Source: Saccoglossus kowalevskii
Lineage: Eukaryota > Hemichordata > Enteropneusta > Harrimaniidae
Reading direction: 5' to 3'
Length of the DNA: 29,752 nucleotides
NCBI RefSeq assembly: GCF_000003605.2
Contig: NW_003156439.1
Span: forward strand, 1 to 29,752
Position 1 is the stretch's first letter. Every line of letters begins with the position of its first letter. Below the pieces are notes generated by a model. It saw only the letters and a program-made list of their open reading frames with translations. It was not told the DNA's origin and searched no databases. Shown here one piece after another: positions 6,939 through 19,127 of the stretch. The position numbers and the translations under genes are program-made.

Positions 6939-9720
6939 GGGTACAGTGACTTTGGCCTCCCTAGTGAGTCTGCAAGTCTCAGCATACATTGGTTTTGGCC
7001 TTCCCATAGAGTATGTGGCACACTCACCCAGTGTACTTGTTTGGCATCTACAGTCTGTGACACACTCACCCAGGGTACAGTGACTTTGGCCTCCCGAGTG
7101 AGTCTGCAAGTCTCAGCATACATTGGTTTTGGCCTTCCCATAGAGTATGTGGCACACTCACCCAGTGTACTTGTTTGGCATCTACAGTCTGTGACACACT
7201 CACCCAGGGTACAGTGACTTTGGCCTCCCGAGTGAGTCTGCAAGTCTCAGCATACATTGGTTTTGGCCTTCCCATAGAGTCTGTGGCACTCTCACCCAGT
7301 GTACTTGTTTGGCATCTCCATACAGCCTGTGACACACTCATCCAGGGTACAGTGACTTTGGCCTCCCTAGTGAGTCTGCAAGTCTCAGCATACATTGGTT
7401 TTGGCCTTCCCATAGAGTCTGTGGCACACTCACCCAGTGTACTTGTTTGGCATCTCCATACAGCCTGTGACACACTCACCCAGGGTACAGTGACTTTGGC
7501 CTCCCTAGTGAGTCTGCAAGTCTCAGCATACATTGGTTTTGGCCTTCCCATAGAGTCTGTGACACACTCACCCAGGGTACAGTGACTTTGGCCTCCCTAG
7601 TGAGTCTGGGAGTCTCAGCATACATTGGTTTTGGCCTTCCCATAGAGTATGTGGCACACTCACCCAGTGTACTTGTTTGGCATCTCCATACAGCCTGTGA
7701 CACACTCACCCAGGGTACAGTGACTTTGGCCTCCCTAGTGAGTCTGCAAGTCTCAGCATACATTGGTTTTGGCCTTCCCATAGAGTCTGTGGCACACTCA
7801 CCCAGTGTACTTGTTTGGCATCTCCATACAGCCTGTGACACACTCACCCAGGGTACAGTGACTTTGGCCTCCCTAGTGAGTCTGCAAGTCTCAGCATACA
7901 TTGGTTTTGGCCTTCCCATAGAGTATGTGGCACACTCACCCAGTGTACTTGTTTGGCATCTCCATACAGCCTGTGACACACTCACCCAGGGTACAGTGAC
8001 TTTGGCCTCCCTAGTGAGTCTGCAAGTCTCAGCATACATTGGTTTTGGCCTTCCCATAGAGTATGTGGCACACTCACCCAGTGTACTTGTTTGGCATCTA
8101 CAGTCTGTGACACACTCACCCAGGGTACAATGACTTTGGCCTCGCTTGTGAGTCTGCGAGTCTCAGCATACATTGGTTTTGGCCTTCCCATAGAGTATGT
8201 GGCACACTCACCCAGTGTACTTGTTTGGCATCTACAGTCTGTGACACACTCACCTAGGGTACAATGACTTTGGCCTCCCTAGTGAGTCTGCGAGTCTCAG
8301 CATACATTGGTTTTGGCCTTCCCATAGAGTATGTGGCACACTCACCCAGTGTACTTGTTTGGCATCTCCATACAGCCTGTGACACACTCACCCAGGGTAC
8401 AGTGACTTTGGCCTCCTGAGTGAGTCTGCAAGTCTCAGCATACATTGGTTTTGGCCTTCCCATAGAGTCTGTGGCACTCTCACCCAGTGTACTTGTTTGG
8501 CATCTCCATACAGCCTGTGACACACTCATCCAGGGTACAGTGACTTTGGCCTCCCTAGTGAGTCTGCAAGTCTCAGCATACATTGGTTTTGGCCTTCCCA
8601 TAGAGTCTGTGGCACACTCACCCAGTGTACTTGTTTGGCATCTCCATACAGCCTGTGACACACTCACCCAGGGTACAGTAACTTTGGCCTCCCTAGTGAG
8701 TCTGCAAGTCTCAGCATACATTGGTTTTGGCCTTCCCATAGAGTCTGTGGCACTCTCACCCAGTGTACTTGATTGGCATCTCCATACAGCCTGTGACACA
8801 CTCACCCAGGGTACAGTGACTTTGGCCTCCCTAGTGAGTCTGCAAGTCTCGGCATACATTGGTTTTGGCCTTCCCATAGAGTCTGTGGCACTCTCACCCA
8901 GTGTACTTGTTTGGCATCTCCATACAGCCTGTGACACACTCACCCAGGGTACAGTGACTTTGGCCTCCCTAGTGAGTCTGCAAGTCTCAGCATACATTGG
9001 TTTTGGCCTTCCCATAGAGTCTGTGGCACTCTCACCCAGTGTACTTGTTTGGCATCTCCATACAGCCTGTGACACACTCACCCAGGGTACAGTGACTTTG
9101 GCCTCCCTAGTGAGTCTGCAAGTCTCGGCATACATTGGTTTTGGCCTTCCCATAGAGTCTGTGGCACTCTCACCCAGTGTACTTGTTTGGCATCTCCATA
9201 CAGCCTGTGACACACTCACCCAGGGTACAGTGACTTTGGCCTCCCTAGTGAGTCTGCAAGTCTCAGCATACATTGGTTTTGGCCTTCCCATAGAGTCTGT
9301 GACACACTCACCCAGGGTACAGTGACTTTGGCCTCCCTAGTGAGTCTGCAAGTCTCAGCATACATTGGTTTTGGCCTTTCCATACAGTCTGTGACACACT
9401 CACCCAGTGTACTTGTTTGGCATCTCCATACAGCCTGTGACACACTCACCCAGGGTACAGTGACTTTGGCCTCCCTAGTGAGTCTGCAAGTCTCAGCATA
9501 CATTGGTTTTGGCCTTCCCATAGAGTATGTGGCACACTCACCCAGTGTACTTGTTTGGCATCTACAGTCTGTGACACACTCACCCAGGGTAAAATGACTT
9601 TGGCCTCGCTTGTGAGTCTGCGAGTCTCAGCATACATTGGTTTTGGCCTTCCCATAGAGTATGTGGCACACTCACCCAGTGTACTTGTTTGGCATCTACA
9701 GTCTGTGACACACTCACCCA
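6939..9720 (+). repeat. Unit map, segment 4
   Basis: Order: D6939, 7073; L7207, 7345; S7483; L7575, 7713, 7851; D7989, 8123; L8257, 8395, 8533, 8671, 8809, 8947, 9085; S9223; L9315; D9453, 9587. The part from D7989 to the B of D9453 repeats segment 1. L7575 has gtctgggag. D7073 has cccgag in A, a form shared only with D20912 among D units. D9587 has a private ggtaaaatg and lacks the caccta end of its counterpart at 2484. Confidence 0.92.
7989..9561 (+). repeat. 1.6-kb block, copy b
   Basis: Second copy of the block at 748-2320. A partial third copy starts at 25990 (offset 25,242 from copy a) and keeps D, D and three L units with cctgag and catcca before the order changes at 26672. The left flanks of the three copies differ, which suggests movement of the block within the array by exchange or conversion. 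Confidence 0.9.
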
Positions 9721-12377
9721 GGGTACAGTGACTTTGGCCTCCCGAGTGAGTCTGCAAGTCTCAGCATACATTGGTTTTGGCCTTCCCATAGAGTCTGTGG
9801 CACTCTCACCCAGTGTACTTGTTTGGCATCTCCATACAGCCTGTGACACACTCATCCAGGGTACAGTGACTTTGGCCTCCCTAGTGAGTCTGCAAGTCTC
9901 AGCATACATTGGTTTTGGCCTTCCCATAGAGTCTGTGGCACACTCACCCAGTGTACTTGTTTGGCATCTCCATACAGCCTGTGACACACTCACCCCAGGG
10001 TACAGTGACTTTGGCCTCCCTAGTGAGTCTGCAAGTCTCAGCATACATTGGTTTTGGCCTTCCCATAGAGTCTGTGACACACTCACCCAGGGTACAGTGA
10101 CTTTGGCCTCCCTAGTGAGTCTGGGAGTCTCAGCATACATTGGTTTTGGCCTTCCCATAGAGTATGTGGCACACTCACCCAGTGTACTTGTTTGGCATCT
10201 CCATACAGCCTGTGACACACTCACCCAGGGTACAGTGACTTTGGCCTCCCTAGTGAGTCTGCAAGTCTCAGCATACATTGGTTTTGGCCTTCCCATAGAG
10301 TCTGTGGCACACTCACCCAGTGTACTTGTTTGGCATCTCCATACAGCCTGTGACACACTCACCCAGGGTACAGTGACTTTGGCCTCCCTAGTGAGTCTGC
10401 AAGTCTCAGCATACATTGGTTTTGGCCTTCCCATAGAGTATGTGGCACACTCACCCAGTGTACTTGTTTGGCATCTACAGTCTGTGACACACTCACCCAG
10501 GGTACAATGACTTTGGCCTCCCTAGTGAGTCTGCGAGTCTCAGCATACATTGGTTTTGGCCTTCCCATAGAGTATGTGGCACACTCACCCAGTGTACTTG
10601 TTTGGCATCTCCATACAGCCTGTGACACACTCACCCAGGGTACAGTGACTTTGGCCTCCCTAGTGAGTCTGCAAGTCTCAGCATACATTGGTTTTGGCCT
10701 TCCCATAGAGTCTGTGACACACTCACCCAGGGTACAGTGACTTTGGCCTCCCTAGTGAGTCTGCGAGTCTCAGCATACATTGGTTTTGGCCTTCCCATAG
10801 AGTATGTGGCACACTCACCCAGTGTACTTGTTTGGCATCTCCATACAGCCTGTGACACACTCACCCAGGGTACAGTGACTTTGGCCTCCCTAGTGAGTCT
10901 GCAAGTCTCAGCATACATTGGTTTTGGCCTTCCCATAGAGTATGTGGCACACTCACCCAGTGTACTTGTTTGGCATCTACAGTCTGTGACACACTCACCT
11001 AGGGTACAATGACTTTGGCCTCCCAAGTGAGTCTGCGAGTCTCAGCATACATTGGTTTTGGCCTTCCCATAGAGTATGTGGCACACTCACCCAGTGTACT
11101 TGTTTGGCATCTCCATACAGCCTGTGACACACTCACCCAGGGTACAGTGACTTTGGCCTCCCGAGTGAGTCTGCAAGTCTCAGCATACATTGGTTTTGGC
11201 CTTCCCATAGAGTCTGTGGCACTCTCACCCAGTGTACTTGTTTGGCATCTCCATACAGCCTGTGACACACTCATCCAGGGTACAGTGACTTTGGCCTCCC
11301 TAGTGAGTCTGCAAGTCTCAGCATACATTGGTTTTGGCCTTCCCATAGAGTCTGTGGCACACTCACCCAGTGTACTTGTTTGGCATCTCCATACAGCCTG
11401 TGACACACTCACCCAGGGTACAGTGACTTTGGCCTCCCTAGTGAGTCTGCAAGTCTCAGCATACATTGGTTTTGGCCTTCCCATAGAGTCTGTGACACAC
11501 TCACCCAGGGTACAGTGACTTTGGCCTCCCTAGTGAGTCTGCGAGTCTCAGCATACATTGGTTTTGGCCTTCCCATAGAGTATGTGGCACACTCACCCAG
11601 TGCACTTGTTTGGCATCTCCATACAGCCTGTGACACACTCACCCAGGGTACAGTGACTTTGGCCTCCCTAGTGAGTCTGCAAGTCTCAGCATACATTGGT
11701 TTTGGCCTTCCCATAGAGTCTGTGGCACACTCACCCAGTGTACTTGTTTGGCATCTCCATACAGCCTGTGACACACTCACCCAGGGTACAGTGACTTTGG
11801 CCTCCCTAGTGAGTCTGCAAGTCTCAGCATACATTGGTTTTGGCCTTCCCATAGAGTATGTGGCACACTCACCCAGTGTACTTGTTTGGCATCTACAGTC
11901 TGTGACACACTCACCCAGGGTACAATGACTTTGGCCTCCCTAGTGAGTCTGCGAGTCTCAGCATACATTGGTTTTGGCCTTCCCATAGAGTATGTGGCAC
12001 ACTCACCCAGTGTACTTGTTTGGCATCTCCATACAGCCTGTGACACACTCACCCAGGGTACAGTGACTTTGGCCTCCCTAGTGAGTCTGCAAGTCTCAGC
12101 ATACATTGGTTTTGGCCTTCCCATAGAGTCTGTGACACACTCACCCAGGGTACAGTGACTTTGGCCTCCCTAGTGAGTCTGCGAGTCTCAGCATACATTG
12201 GTTTTGGCCTTCCCATAGAGTATGTGGCACACTCACCCAGTGTACTTGTTTGGCATCTCCATACAGCCTGTGACACACTCACCCAGGGTACAGTGACTTT
12301 GGCCTCCCTAGTGAGTCTGCAAGTCTCAGCATACATTGGTTTTGGCCTTCCCATAGAGTCTGTGGCACACTCACCCA
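9721..12377 (+). repeat. Unit map, segment 5
   Basis: Order: L9721; 139-bp unit 9859; S9998; L10090, 10228; D10366; L10500; S10638; L10730; D10868; L11002, 11140, 11278; S11416; L11508, 11646; D11784; L11918; S12056; L12148; S12286. Two copies of the seven-unit 870-bp cassette lie here (from 9998 and 11416). Unit 9859 has an extra c (caccccaggg, 9993-9996). L11508 has gtgcacttg, shared with 19362 and 21552. Units 11002-11507 copy 2618-3123. Confidence 0.92.
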
Positions 12378-14949
12378 GGGTACAGTGACTTTGGCCTCCC
12401 TAGTGAGTCTGGGAGTCTCAGCATACATTGGTTTTGGCCTTCCCATAGAGTATGTGGCACACTCACCCAGTGTACTTGTTTGGCATCTCCATACAGCCTG
12501 TGACACACTCACCCAGGGTACAGTGACTTTGGCCTCCCTAGTGAGTCTGCAAGTCTCAGCATACATTGGTTTTGGCCTTCCCATAGAGTCTGTGGCACAC
12601 TCACCCAGTGTACTTGTTTGGCATCTCCATACAGTCTATGACACACACACCCAGGGTACAGTGACTTTGGCCTCCCTAGTGAGTCTGCAAGTCTCAGCAT
12701 ACATTGGTTTTGGCCTTCCCATAGAGTCTGTGGCACACTCACCCAGGGTACAGTGACTTTGGCCTCCCTAGTGAGTCTGCAAGTCTCAGCATACATTGGT
12801 TTTGGCCTTCCCATAGAGTATGTGGCACACTCACCCAGTGTACTTGTTTGGCATCTACAGTCTGTGACACACTCACCTAGGGTACAATGACTTTGGCCTC
12901 CCTAGTGAGTCTGCGAGTCTCAGCATACATTGGTTTTGGCCTTCCCATAGAGTATGTGGCACACTCACCCAGTGTACTTGTTTGGCATCTCCATACAGCC
13001 TGTGACACACTCACCCAGGGTACAGTGACTTTGGCCTCCCGAGTGAGTCTGCAAGTCTCAGCATACATTGGTTTTGGCCTTCCCATAGAGTCTTTGGCAC
13101 TCTCACCCAGTGTACTTGTTTGGCATCTCCATACAGCCTGTGACACACTCACCCAGGGTACAGTGACTTTGGCCTCCCTAGTGAGTCTGCAAGTCTCAGC
13201 ATACATTGGTTTTGGCCTTCCCATAGAGTCTGTGGCACACTCACCCAGTGTACTTGTTTGGCATCTCCATACAGCCTGTGACACACTCACCCAGGGTACA
13301 GTGACTTTGGCCTCCCTAGTGAGTCTGCAAGTCTCAGCATACATTGGTTTTGGCCTTCCCATAGAGTCTGTGACACACTCACCCAGGGTACAGTGACTTT
13401 GGCCTCCCTAGTGAGTCTGCGAATGTCAGCATACATTGGTTTTGGCCTTCCCATAGAGTATGTGGCACACTCACCCAGTGTACTTGTTTGGCATCTCCAT
13501 ACAGCCTGTGACACACTCACCCAGGGTACAGTGACTTTGGCCTCCCTAGTGAGTCTGCAAGTCTCAGCATACATTGGTTTTGGCCTTCCCATAGAGTCTG
13601 TGGCACACTCACCCAGTGTACTTGTTTGGCATCTCCATACAGCCTGTGACACACTCACCCAGGGTACAGTGACTTTGGCCTCCCTAGTGAGTCTGCAAGT
13701 CTCAGCATACATTGGTTTTGGCCTTCCCATAGAGTCTGTGACACACTCACCCAGGGTACAGTGACTTTGGCCTCCCTAGTGAGTCTGTGAGTCTCAGCAT
13801 ACATTGGTTTTGGCCTTCCCATAGAGTATGTGGCACACTCACCCAGTGTACTTGTTTGGCATCTCCATACAGCCTGTGACACACTCACCCAGGGTACAGT
13901 GACTTTGGCCTCCCTAGTGAGTCTGCAAGTCTCAGCATACATTGGTTTCTGCCTTCCCATAGAGTCTGTGGCACTCTCACCCAGTGTACTTGTTTGGCAT
14001 CTCCATACAGCCTGTGACACACTCACCCAGGGTACAGTGACTTTGGCCTCCCTAGTGAGTCTGCAAGTCTCAGCATACATTGGTTTTGGCCTTCCCATAG
14101 AGTCTGTGGCACTCTCACCCAGTGTACTTGCTTGGCATCTCCATACAGCCTGTGACACACTCACCCAGGGTACAGTGACTTTGGCCTCCCTAGTGAGTCT
14201 GCAAGTCTCAGCATACATTGGTTTTGGCCTTCCCATAGAGTCTGTGGCACTCTCACCCAGTGTACTTGTTTGGCATCTCCATACAGCCTGTGACACACTC
14301 ACCCAGGGTACAGTGACTTTGGCCTCCCTAGTGAGTCTGCAAGTCTCAGCATACATTGGTTTTGGCCTTCCCATAGAGTCTGTGGCACACTCACCCAGTG
14401 TACTTGTTTGGCATCTCCATACAGCCTGTGACACACTCACCCAGGGTACAGTGACTTTGGCCTCCCTAGTGAGTCTGCAAGTCTCAGCATACATTGGTTT
14501 TGGCCTTCCCATAGAGTCTGTGGCACTCACCCAGTGTACTTGCTTGGCATCTCCATACAGCCTGTGACACACTCACCCAGGGTACAGTGACTTTGGGCCT
14601 CCCTAGTGAGTCTGCAAGTCTCAGCATACATTGGTTTTGGGCCTTCCCATAGAGTCTGTGGCACTCTCACCCAGTGTACTTGTTTGGCATCTCCATACAG
14701 CCTGTGACACACTCACCCAGAGTACAGTGACTTTGGCCTCCCTAGTGAGTCTGCGAGTCTCAGCATACATTGGTTTTGGCCTTCCCATAGAGTATGTGGC
14801 ACACTCACCCAGTGTACTTGTTTGGCATCTCCATACAGCCTGTGACACACTCACCCAGGGTACAGTGACTTTGGCCTCCCTAGTGAGTCTGCAAGTCTCA
14901 GCATACATTGGTTTTGGCCTTCCCATAGAGTCTGTGACACACTCACCCA
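12378..14949 (+). repeat. Unit map, segment 6
   Basis: Order: L12378, 12516; S12654; D12746; L12880, 13018, 13156; S13294; L13386, 13524; S13662; L13754, 13892, 14030, 14168, 14306; 136-bp unit 14444; 140-bp unit 14580; L14720; S14858. Units 12516-13661 copy 5698-6846. Units 13754-14443 match 27317-28006. Unit 14444 lacks 2 bp (gtggcactcaccc), unit 14580 has two extra g (14595-14597 and 14639-14641), and unit 14720 begins gagtac rather than gggtac. Confidence 0.92.
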
Positions 14950-15731
14950 GGGTACAGTGACTTTGGCCTCCCTAGTGAGTCTGCGAGTCTCAGCATACAT
15001 TGGTTTTGGCCTTCCCATAGAGTATGTGGCACACTCACCCAGTGTACTTGTTTGGCATCTCCATACAGCCTGTGACACACTCACCCAGGGTACAGTGACT
15101 TTGGCCTCCCTAGTGAGTCAGCAAGTCTCGGCATACATTGGTTTTGGCCTTCCCATAGAGTCTGTGGCACTCTCACCCAGTGTACTTGTTTGGCATCTCC
15201 ATACAGCCTGTGACACACTCACCCAGGGTACAGTGACTTTGGCCTCCCTAGTGAGTCTGCAAGTCTCAGCATACATTGGTTTTGGCCTTCCCATAGAGTC
15301 TGTGGCACACTCACCCAGTGTACTTGTTTGGCATCTCCATACAGCCTGTGACACACTCACCCAGGGTACAGTGACTTTGGCCTCCCTAGTGAGTCTGCAA
15401 GTCTCGGCATACATTGGTTTTGGCCTTCCAATAGAGTCTGTGGCACTCTCACCCAGTGTACTTGTTTGGCATCTCCATACAGCCTGTGACACACTCACCC
15501 AGGGTACAGTGACTTTGGCCTCCCTAGTGAGTCTGCAAGTCTCAGCATACATTGGTTTTGGCCTTCTCATAGAGTCTGTGACACACTCACCCAGGGTACA
15601 GTGACTTTGGCCTCCCTAGTGAGTCTGCAAGTCTCAGCATACATTGGTTTTGGCCTTTCCATACAGTCTGTGACACACTCACCCAGTGTACTTGTTTGGC
15701 ATCTCCATACAGCCTGTGACACACTCACCCA
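14950..15731 (+). repeat. 0.8-kb block shared with 19862-20643
   Basis: L14950, 15088, 15226, 15364, S15502 and L15594 match L19862 to L20506 with a constant offset of 4,912. Markers gagtcagcaag and cttctcatag are unique to these two places. The one difference I see is cttccaatag in L15364 against cttcccatag in L20276. Confidence 0.91.
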
Positions 15732-15823
15732 GGGTACAGTGACTTTGGCCTCCCTAGTGAGTTTGCAAGTCTCAGCATACATTGGTTTTGGCCTTCCCAT
15801 AGAGTATGTGGCACACTCACCCA
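14950..15823 (+). repeat. Unit map, segment 7
   Basis: Order: L14950, 15088, 15226, 15364; S15502; L15594; S15732. L15088 has gagtcagcaag with ctcggca, and S15502 has cttctcatag; both markers recur only at 20000 and 20414. L15364 has a private cttccaatag. S15732 joins an A with gagtttgcaag to a B of the gagtatg type ending directly in the next A. It looks like D5330 (A part) fused to S5464 (B part), which would be an internal deletion of one D unit. Confidence 0.91.
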
Positions 15824-15965
15824 GGGTACAGTGACTTTGGCTTCCCTAGTGAGTCTGCAAGTCTCAGCATACATTGGTTTTGGCCTTCCCATAGAGTCTG
15901 TGTGTGGCACACTCACCCAGTGTACTTGTTTGGCATCTCCATACAGCCTGTGACACACTCACCCA
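15824..15965 (+). repeat. Type E unit (142 bp, 4 extra bases in B), example
   Basis: E units start at 4820, 5556, 15824, 17476, 19128 and 29013. Two features always go together: A reads tggcttccctag instead of tggcctccctag, and B has an extra gtgt (gagtctgtgtgtggcac). All six follow an S unit whose B ends gtggcacactc. Four of the six (5556, 15824, 17476, 29013) are followed by an L unit with gtctatgacacacacac in C. The co-inheritance makes E a marker for one ancestral block. Confidence 0.92.
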
Positions 15966-17475
15966 GGGTACAGTGACTTTGGCCTCCCTAGTGAGTCTGC
16001 AAGTCTCAGCATACATTGGTTTTGGCCTTCCCATAGAGTCTGTGGCACACTCACCCAGTGTACTTGTTTGGCATCTCCATACAGTCTATGACACACACAC
16101 CCAGGGTACAGTGACTTTGGCCTCCCTAGTGAGTCTGCAAGTCTCAGCATACATTGGTTTTGGCCTTCCCATAGAGTCTGTGGCACACTCACCCAGGGTA
16201 CAGTGACTTTGGCCTCCCTAGTGAGTCTGCAAGTCTCAGCATACATTGGTTTTGGCCTTCCCATAGAGTATGTGGCACACTCACCCAGTGTACTTGTTTG
16301 GCATCTACAGTCTGTGACACACTCACCTAGGGTACAATGACTTTGGCCTCCCTAGTGAGTCTGCGAGTCTCAGCATACATTGGTTTTGGCCTTCCCATAG
16401 AGTATGTGGCACACTCACCCAGTGTACTTGTTTGGCATCTCCATACAGCCTGTGACACACTCACCCAGGGTACAGTGACTTTGGCCTCCCGAGTGAGTCT
16501 GCAAGTCTCAGCATACATTGGTTTTGGCCTTCCCATAGAGTCTGTGGCACTCTCACCCAGTGTACTTGTTTGGCATCTCCATACAGCCTGTGACACACTC
16601 ACCCAGGGTACAGTGACTTTGGCCTCCCTAGTGAGTCTGCAAGTCTCAGCATACATTGGTTTTGGCCTTCCCATAGAGTCTGTGGCACACTCACCCAGTG
16701 TACTTGTTTGGCATCTCCATACAGCCTGTGACACACTCACCCAGGGTACAGGGACTTTGGCCTCCCTAGTGAGTCTGCAAGTCTCAGCATACATTGGTTT
16801 TGGCCTTCCCATAGAGTCTGTGGCACTCTCACCCAGTGTACTTGTTTGGCATCTCCATACAGCCTGTGACACACTCACCCAGGGTACAGTGACTTTGGCC
16901 TCCCTAGTGAGTCTGCAAGTCTCGGCATACATTGGTTTTGGCCTTCCCATAGAGTCTGTGGCACTCTCACCCAGTGTACTTGTTTGGCATCTCCATACAG
17001 CCTGTGACACACTCACCCAGGGTACAGTGACTTTGGCCTCCCTAGTGAGTCTGCAAGTCTCAGCATACATTGGTTTTGGCCTTCCCATAGAGTCTGTGAC
17101 ACACTCACCCAGGGTACAGTGACTTTGGCCTCCCTAGTGAGTCTGCAAGTCTCAGCATACATTGGTTTTGGCCTTCCCATAGAGTCTGTGGCACTCTCAC
17201 CCAGTGTACTTGTTTGGCATCTCCATACAGCCTGTGACACACTCACCCAGGGTACAGTGACTTTGGCCTCCCTAGTGAGTTTGCAAGTCTCAGCATACAT
17301 TGGTTTTGGCCTTCCCATAGAGTCTGTGGCACACTCACCCAGTGTACTTGTTTGGCATCTACAGTCTGTGACACACTCACCCAGGGTACAATGACTTTGG
17401 CCTCCCTAGTGAGTCTGCGAGTCTCAGCATACATTGGTTTTGGCCTTCCCATAGAGTATGTGGCACACTCACCCA
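15824..17475 (+). repeat. 1,652-bp higher-order repeat, copy 1
   Basis: Thirteen units: E15824, L15966, S16104, D16196, L16330, L16468, L16606, L16744, L16882, S17020, L17112, D17250, S17384. The lengths add to 1,652. The next copy has the same class order and lengths throughout. Sites peculiar to this copy are cagggact in L16744 and an ordinary B of the gcactctc form in L17112. The last three units (17250, 17384, then E17476) match 5330, 5464, 5556, so the same repeat frame existed earlier in the window too. Confidence 0.94.
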
Positions 17476-19127
17476 GGGTACAGTGACTTTGGCTTCCCTA
17501 GTGAGTCTGCAAGTCTCAGCATACATTGGTTTTGGCCTTCCCATAGAGTCTGTGTGTGGCACACTCACCCAGTGTACTTGTTTGGCATCTCCATACAGCC
17601 TGTGACACACTCACCCAGGGTACAGTGACTTTGGCCTCCCTAGTGAGTCTGCAAGTCTCAGCATACATTGGTTTTGGCCTTTCCATAGAGTCTGTGGCAC
17701 ACTCACCCAGTGTACTTGTTTGGCATCTCCATACAGTCTATGACACACACACCCAGGGTACAGTGACTTTGGCCTCCCTAGTGAGTCTGCAAGTCTCAGC
17801 ATACATTGGTTTTGGCCTTCCCATAGAGTCTGTGGCACACTCACCCAGGGTACAGTGACTTTGGCCTCCCTAGTGAGTCTGCAAGTCTCAGCATACATTG
17901 GTTTTGGCCTTCCCATAGAGTATGTGGCACACTCACCCAGTGTACTTGTTTGGCATCTACAGTCTGTGACACACTCACCTAGGGTACAATGACTTTGGCC
18001 TCCCTAGTGAGTCTGCGAGTCTCAGCATACATTGGTTTTGGCCTTCCCATAGAGTATGTGGCACACTCACCCAGTGTACTTGTTTGGCATCTCCATACAG
18101 CCTGTGACACACTCACCCAGGGTACAGTGACTTTGGCCTCCCGAGTGAGTCTGCAAGTCTCAGCATACATTGGTTTTGGCCTTCCCATAGAGTCTGTGGC
18201 ACTCTCACCCAGTGTACTTGTTTGGCATCTCCATACAGCCTGTGACACACTCACCCAGGGTACAGTGACTTTGGCCTCCCTAGTGAGTCTGCAAGTCTCA
18301 GCATACATTGGTTTTGGCCTTCCCATAGAGTCTGTGGCACACTCACCCAGTGTACTTGTTTGGCATCTCCATACAGCCTGTGACACACTCACCCAGGGTA
18401 CAGTGACTTTGGCCTCCCTAGTGAGTCTGCAAGTCTCAGCATACATTGGTTTTGGCCTTCCCATAGAGTCTGTGGCACTCTCACCCAGTGTACTTGTTTG
18501 GCATCTCCATACAGCCTGTGACACACTCACCCAGGGTACAGTGACTTTGGCCTCCCTAGTGTGTCTGCAAGTCTCGGCATACATTGGTTTTGGCCTTCCC
18601 ATAGAGTCTGTGGCACTCTCACCCAGTGTACTTGTTTGGCATCTCCATACAGCCTGTGACACACTCACCCAGGGTACAGTGACTTTGGCCTCCCTAGTGA
18701 GTTTGCAAGTCTCAGCATACATTGGTTTTGGCCTTCCCATAGAGTCTGTGACACACTCACCCAGGGTACAGTGACTTTGGCCTCCCTAGTGAGTCTGCAA
18801 GTCTCAGCATACATTGGTTTTGGCCTTTCCATACAGTCTGTGACACACTCACCCAGTGTACTTGTTTGGCATCTCCATACAGCCTGTGACACACTCACCC
18901 AGGGTATAGTGACTTTGGCCTCCCTAGTGAGTTTGCAAGTCTCAGCATACATTGGTTTTGGCCTTCCCATAGAGTCTGTGGCACACTCACCCAGTGTACT
19001 TGTTTGGCATCTACAGTCTGTGACACACTCACCCAGGGTACAATGACTTTGGCCTCCCTAGTGAGTCTGCGAGTCTCAGCATACATTGGTTTTGGCCTTC
19101 CCATAGAGTATGTGGCACACTCACCCA
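17476..19127 (+). repeat. 1,652-bp higher-order repeat, copy 2
   Basis: Thirteen units: E17476, L17618, S17756, D17848, L17982, L18120, L18258, L18396, L18534, S18672, L18764, D18902, S19036, then E19128 opens a third, broken copy. Differences from copy 1 that I can read: ggcctttccatag in L17618, ctagtgtgtctg in L18534, gagtttgcaag in S18672, the C-like B patch in L18764 and ggtatagtg in D18902. These are few and scattered, so the copies are recent. Confidence 0.94.
18258..18989 (+). repeat. 0.7-kb block shared with 22192-22923
   Basis: L18258 to the B of D18902 matches L22192 to the B of L22836, offset 3,934. Markers are ctagtgtgtctg, gagtttgcaag twice, the C-like B patch, and ggtatagtg. 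In the last unit the two copies separate inside C: short form at 18902, full form at 22836. The breakpoint is thus placed within one monomer. Confidence 0.9.
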
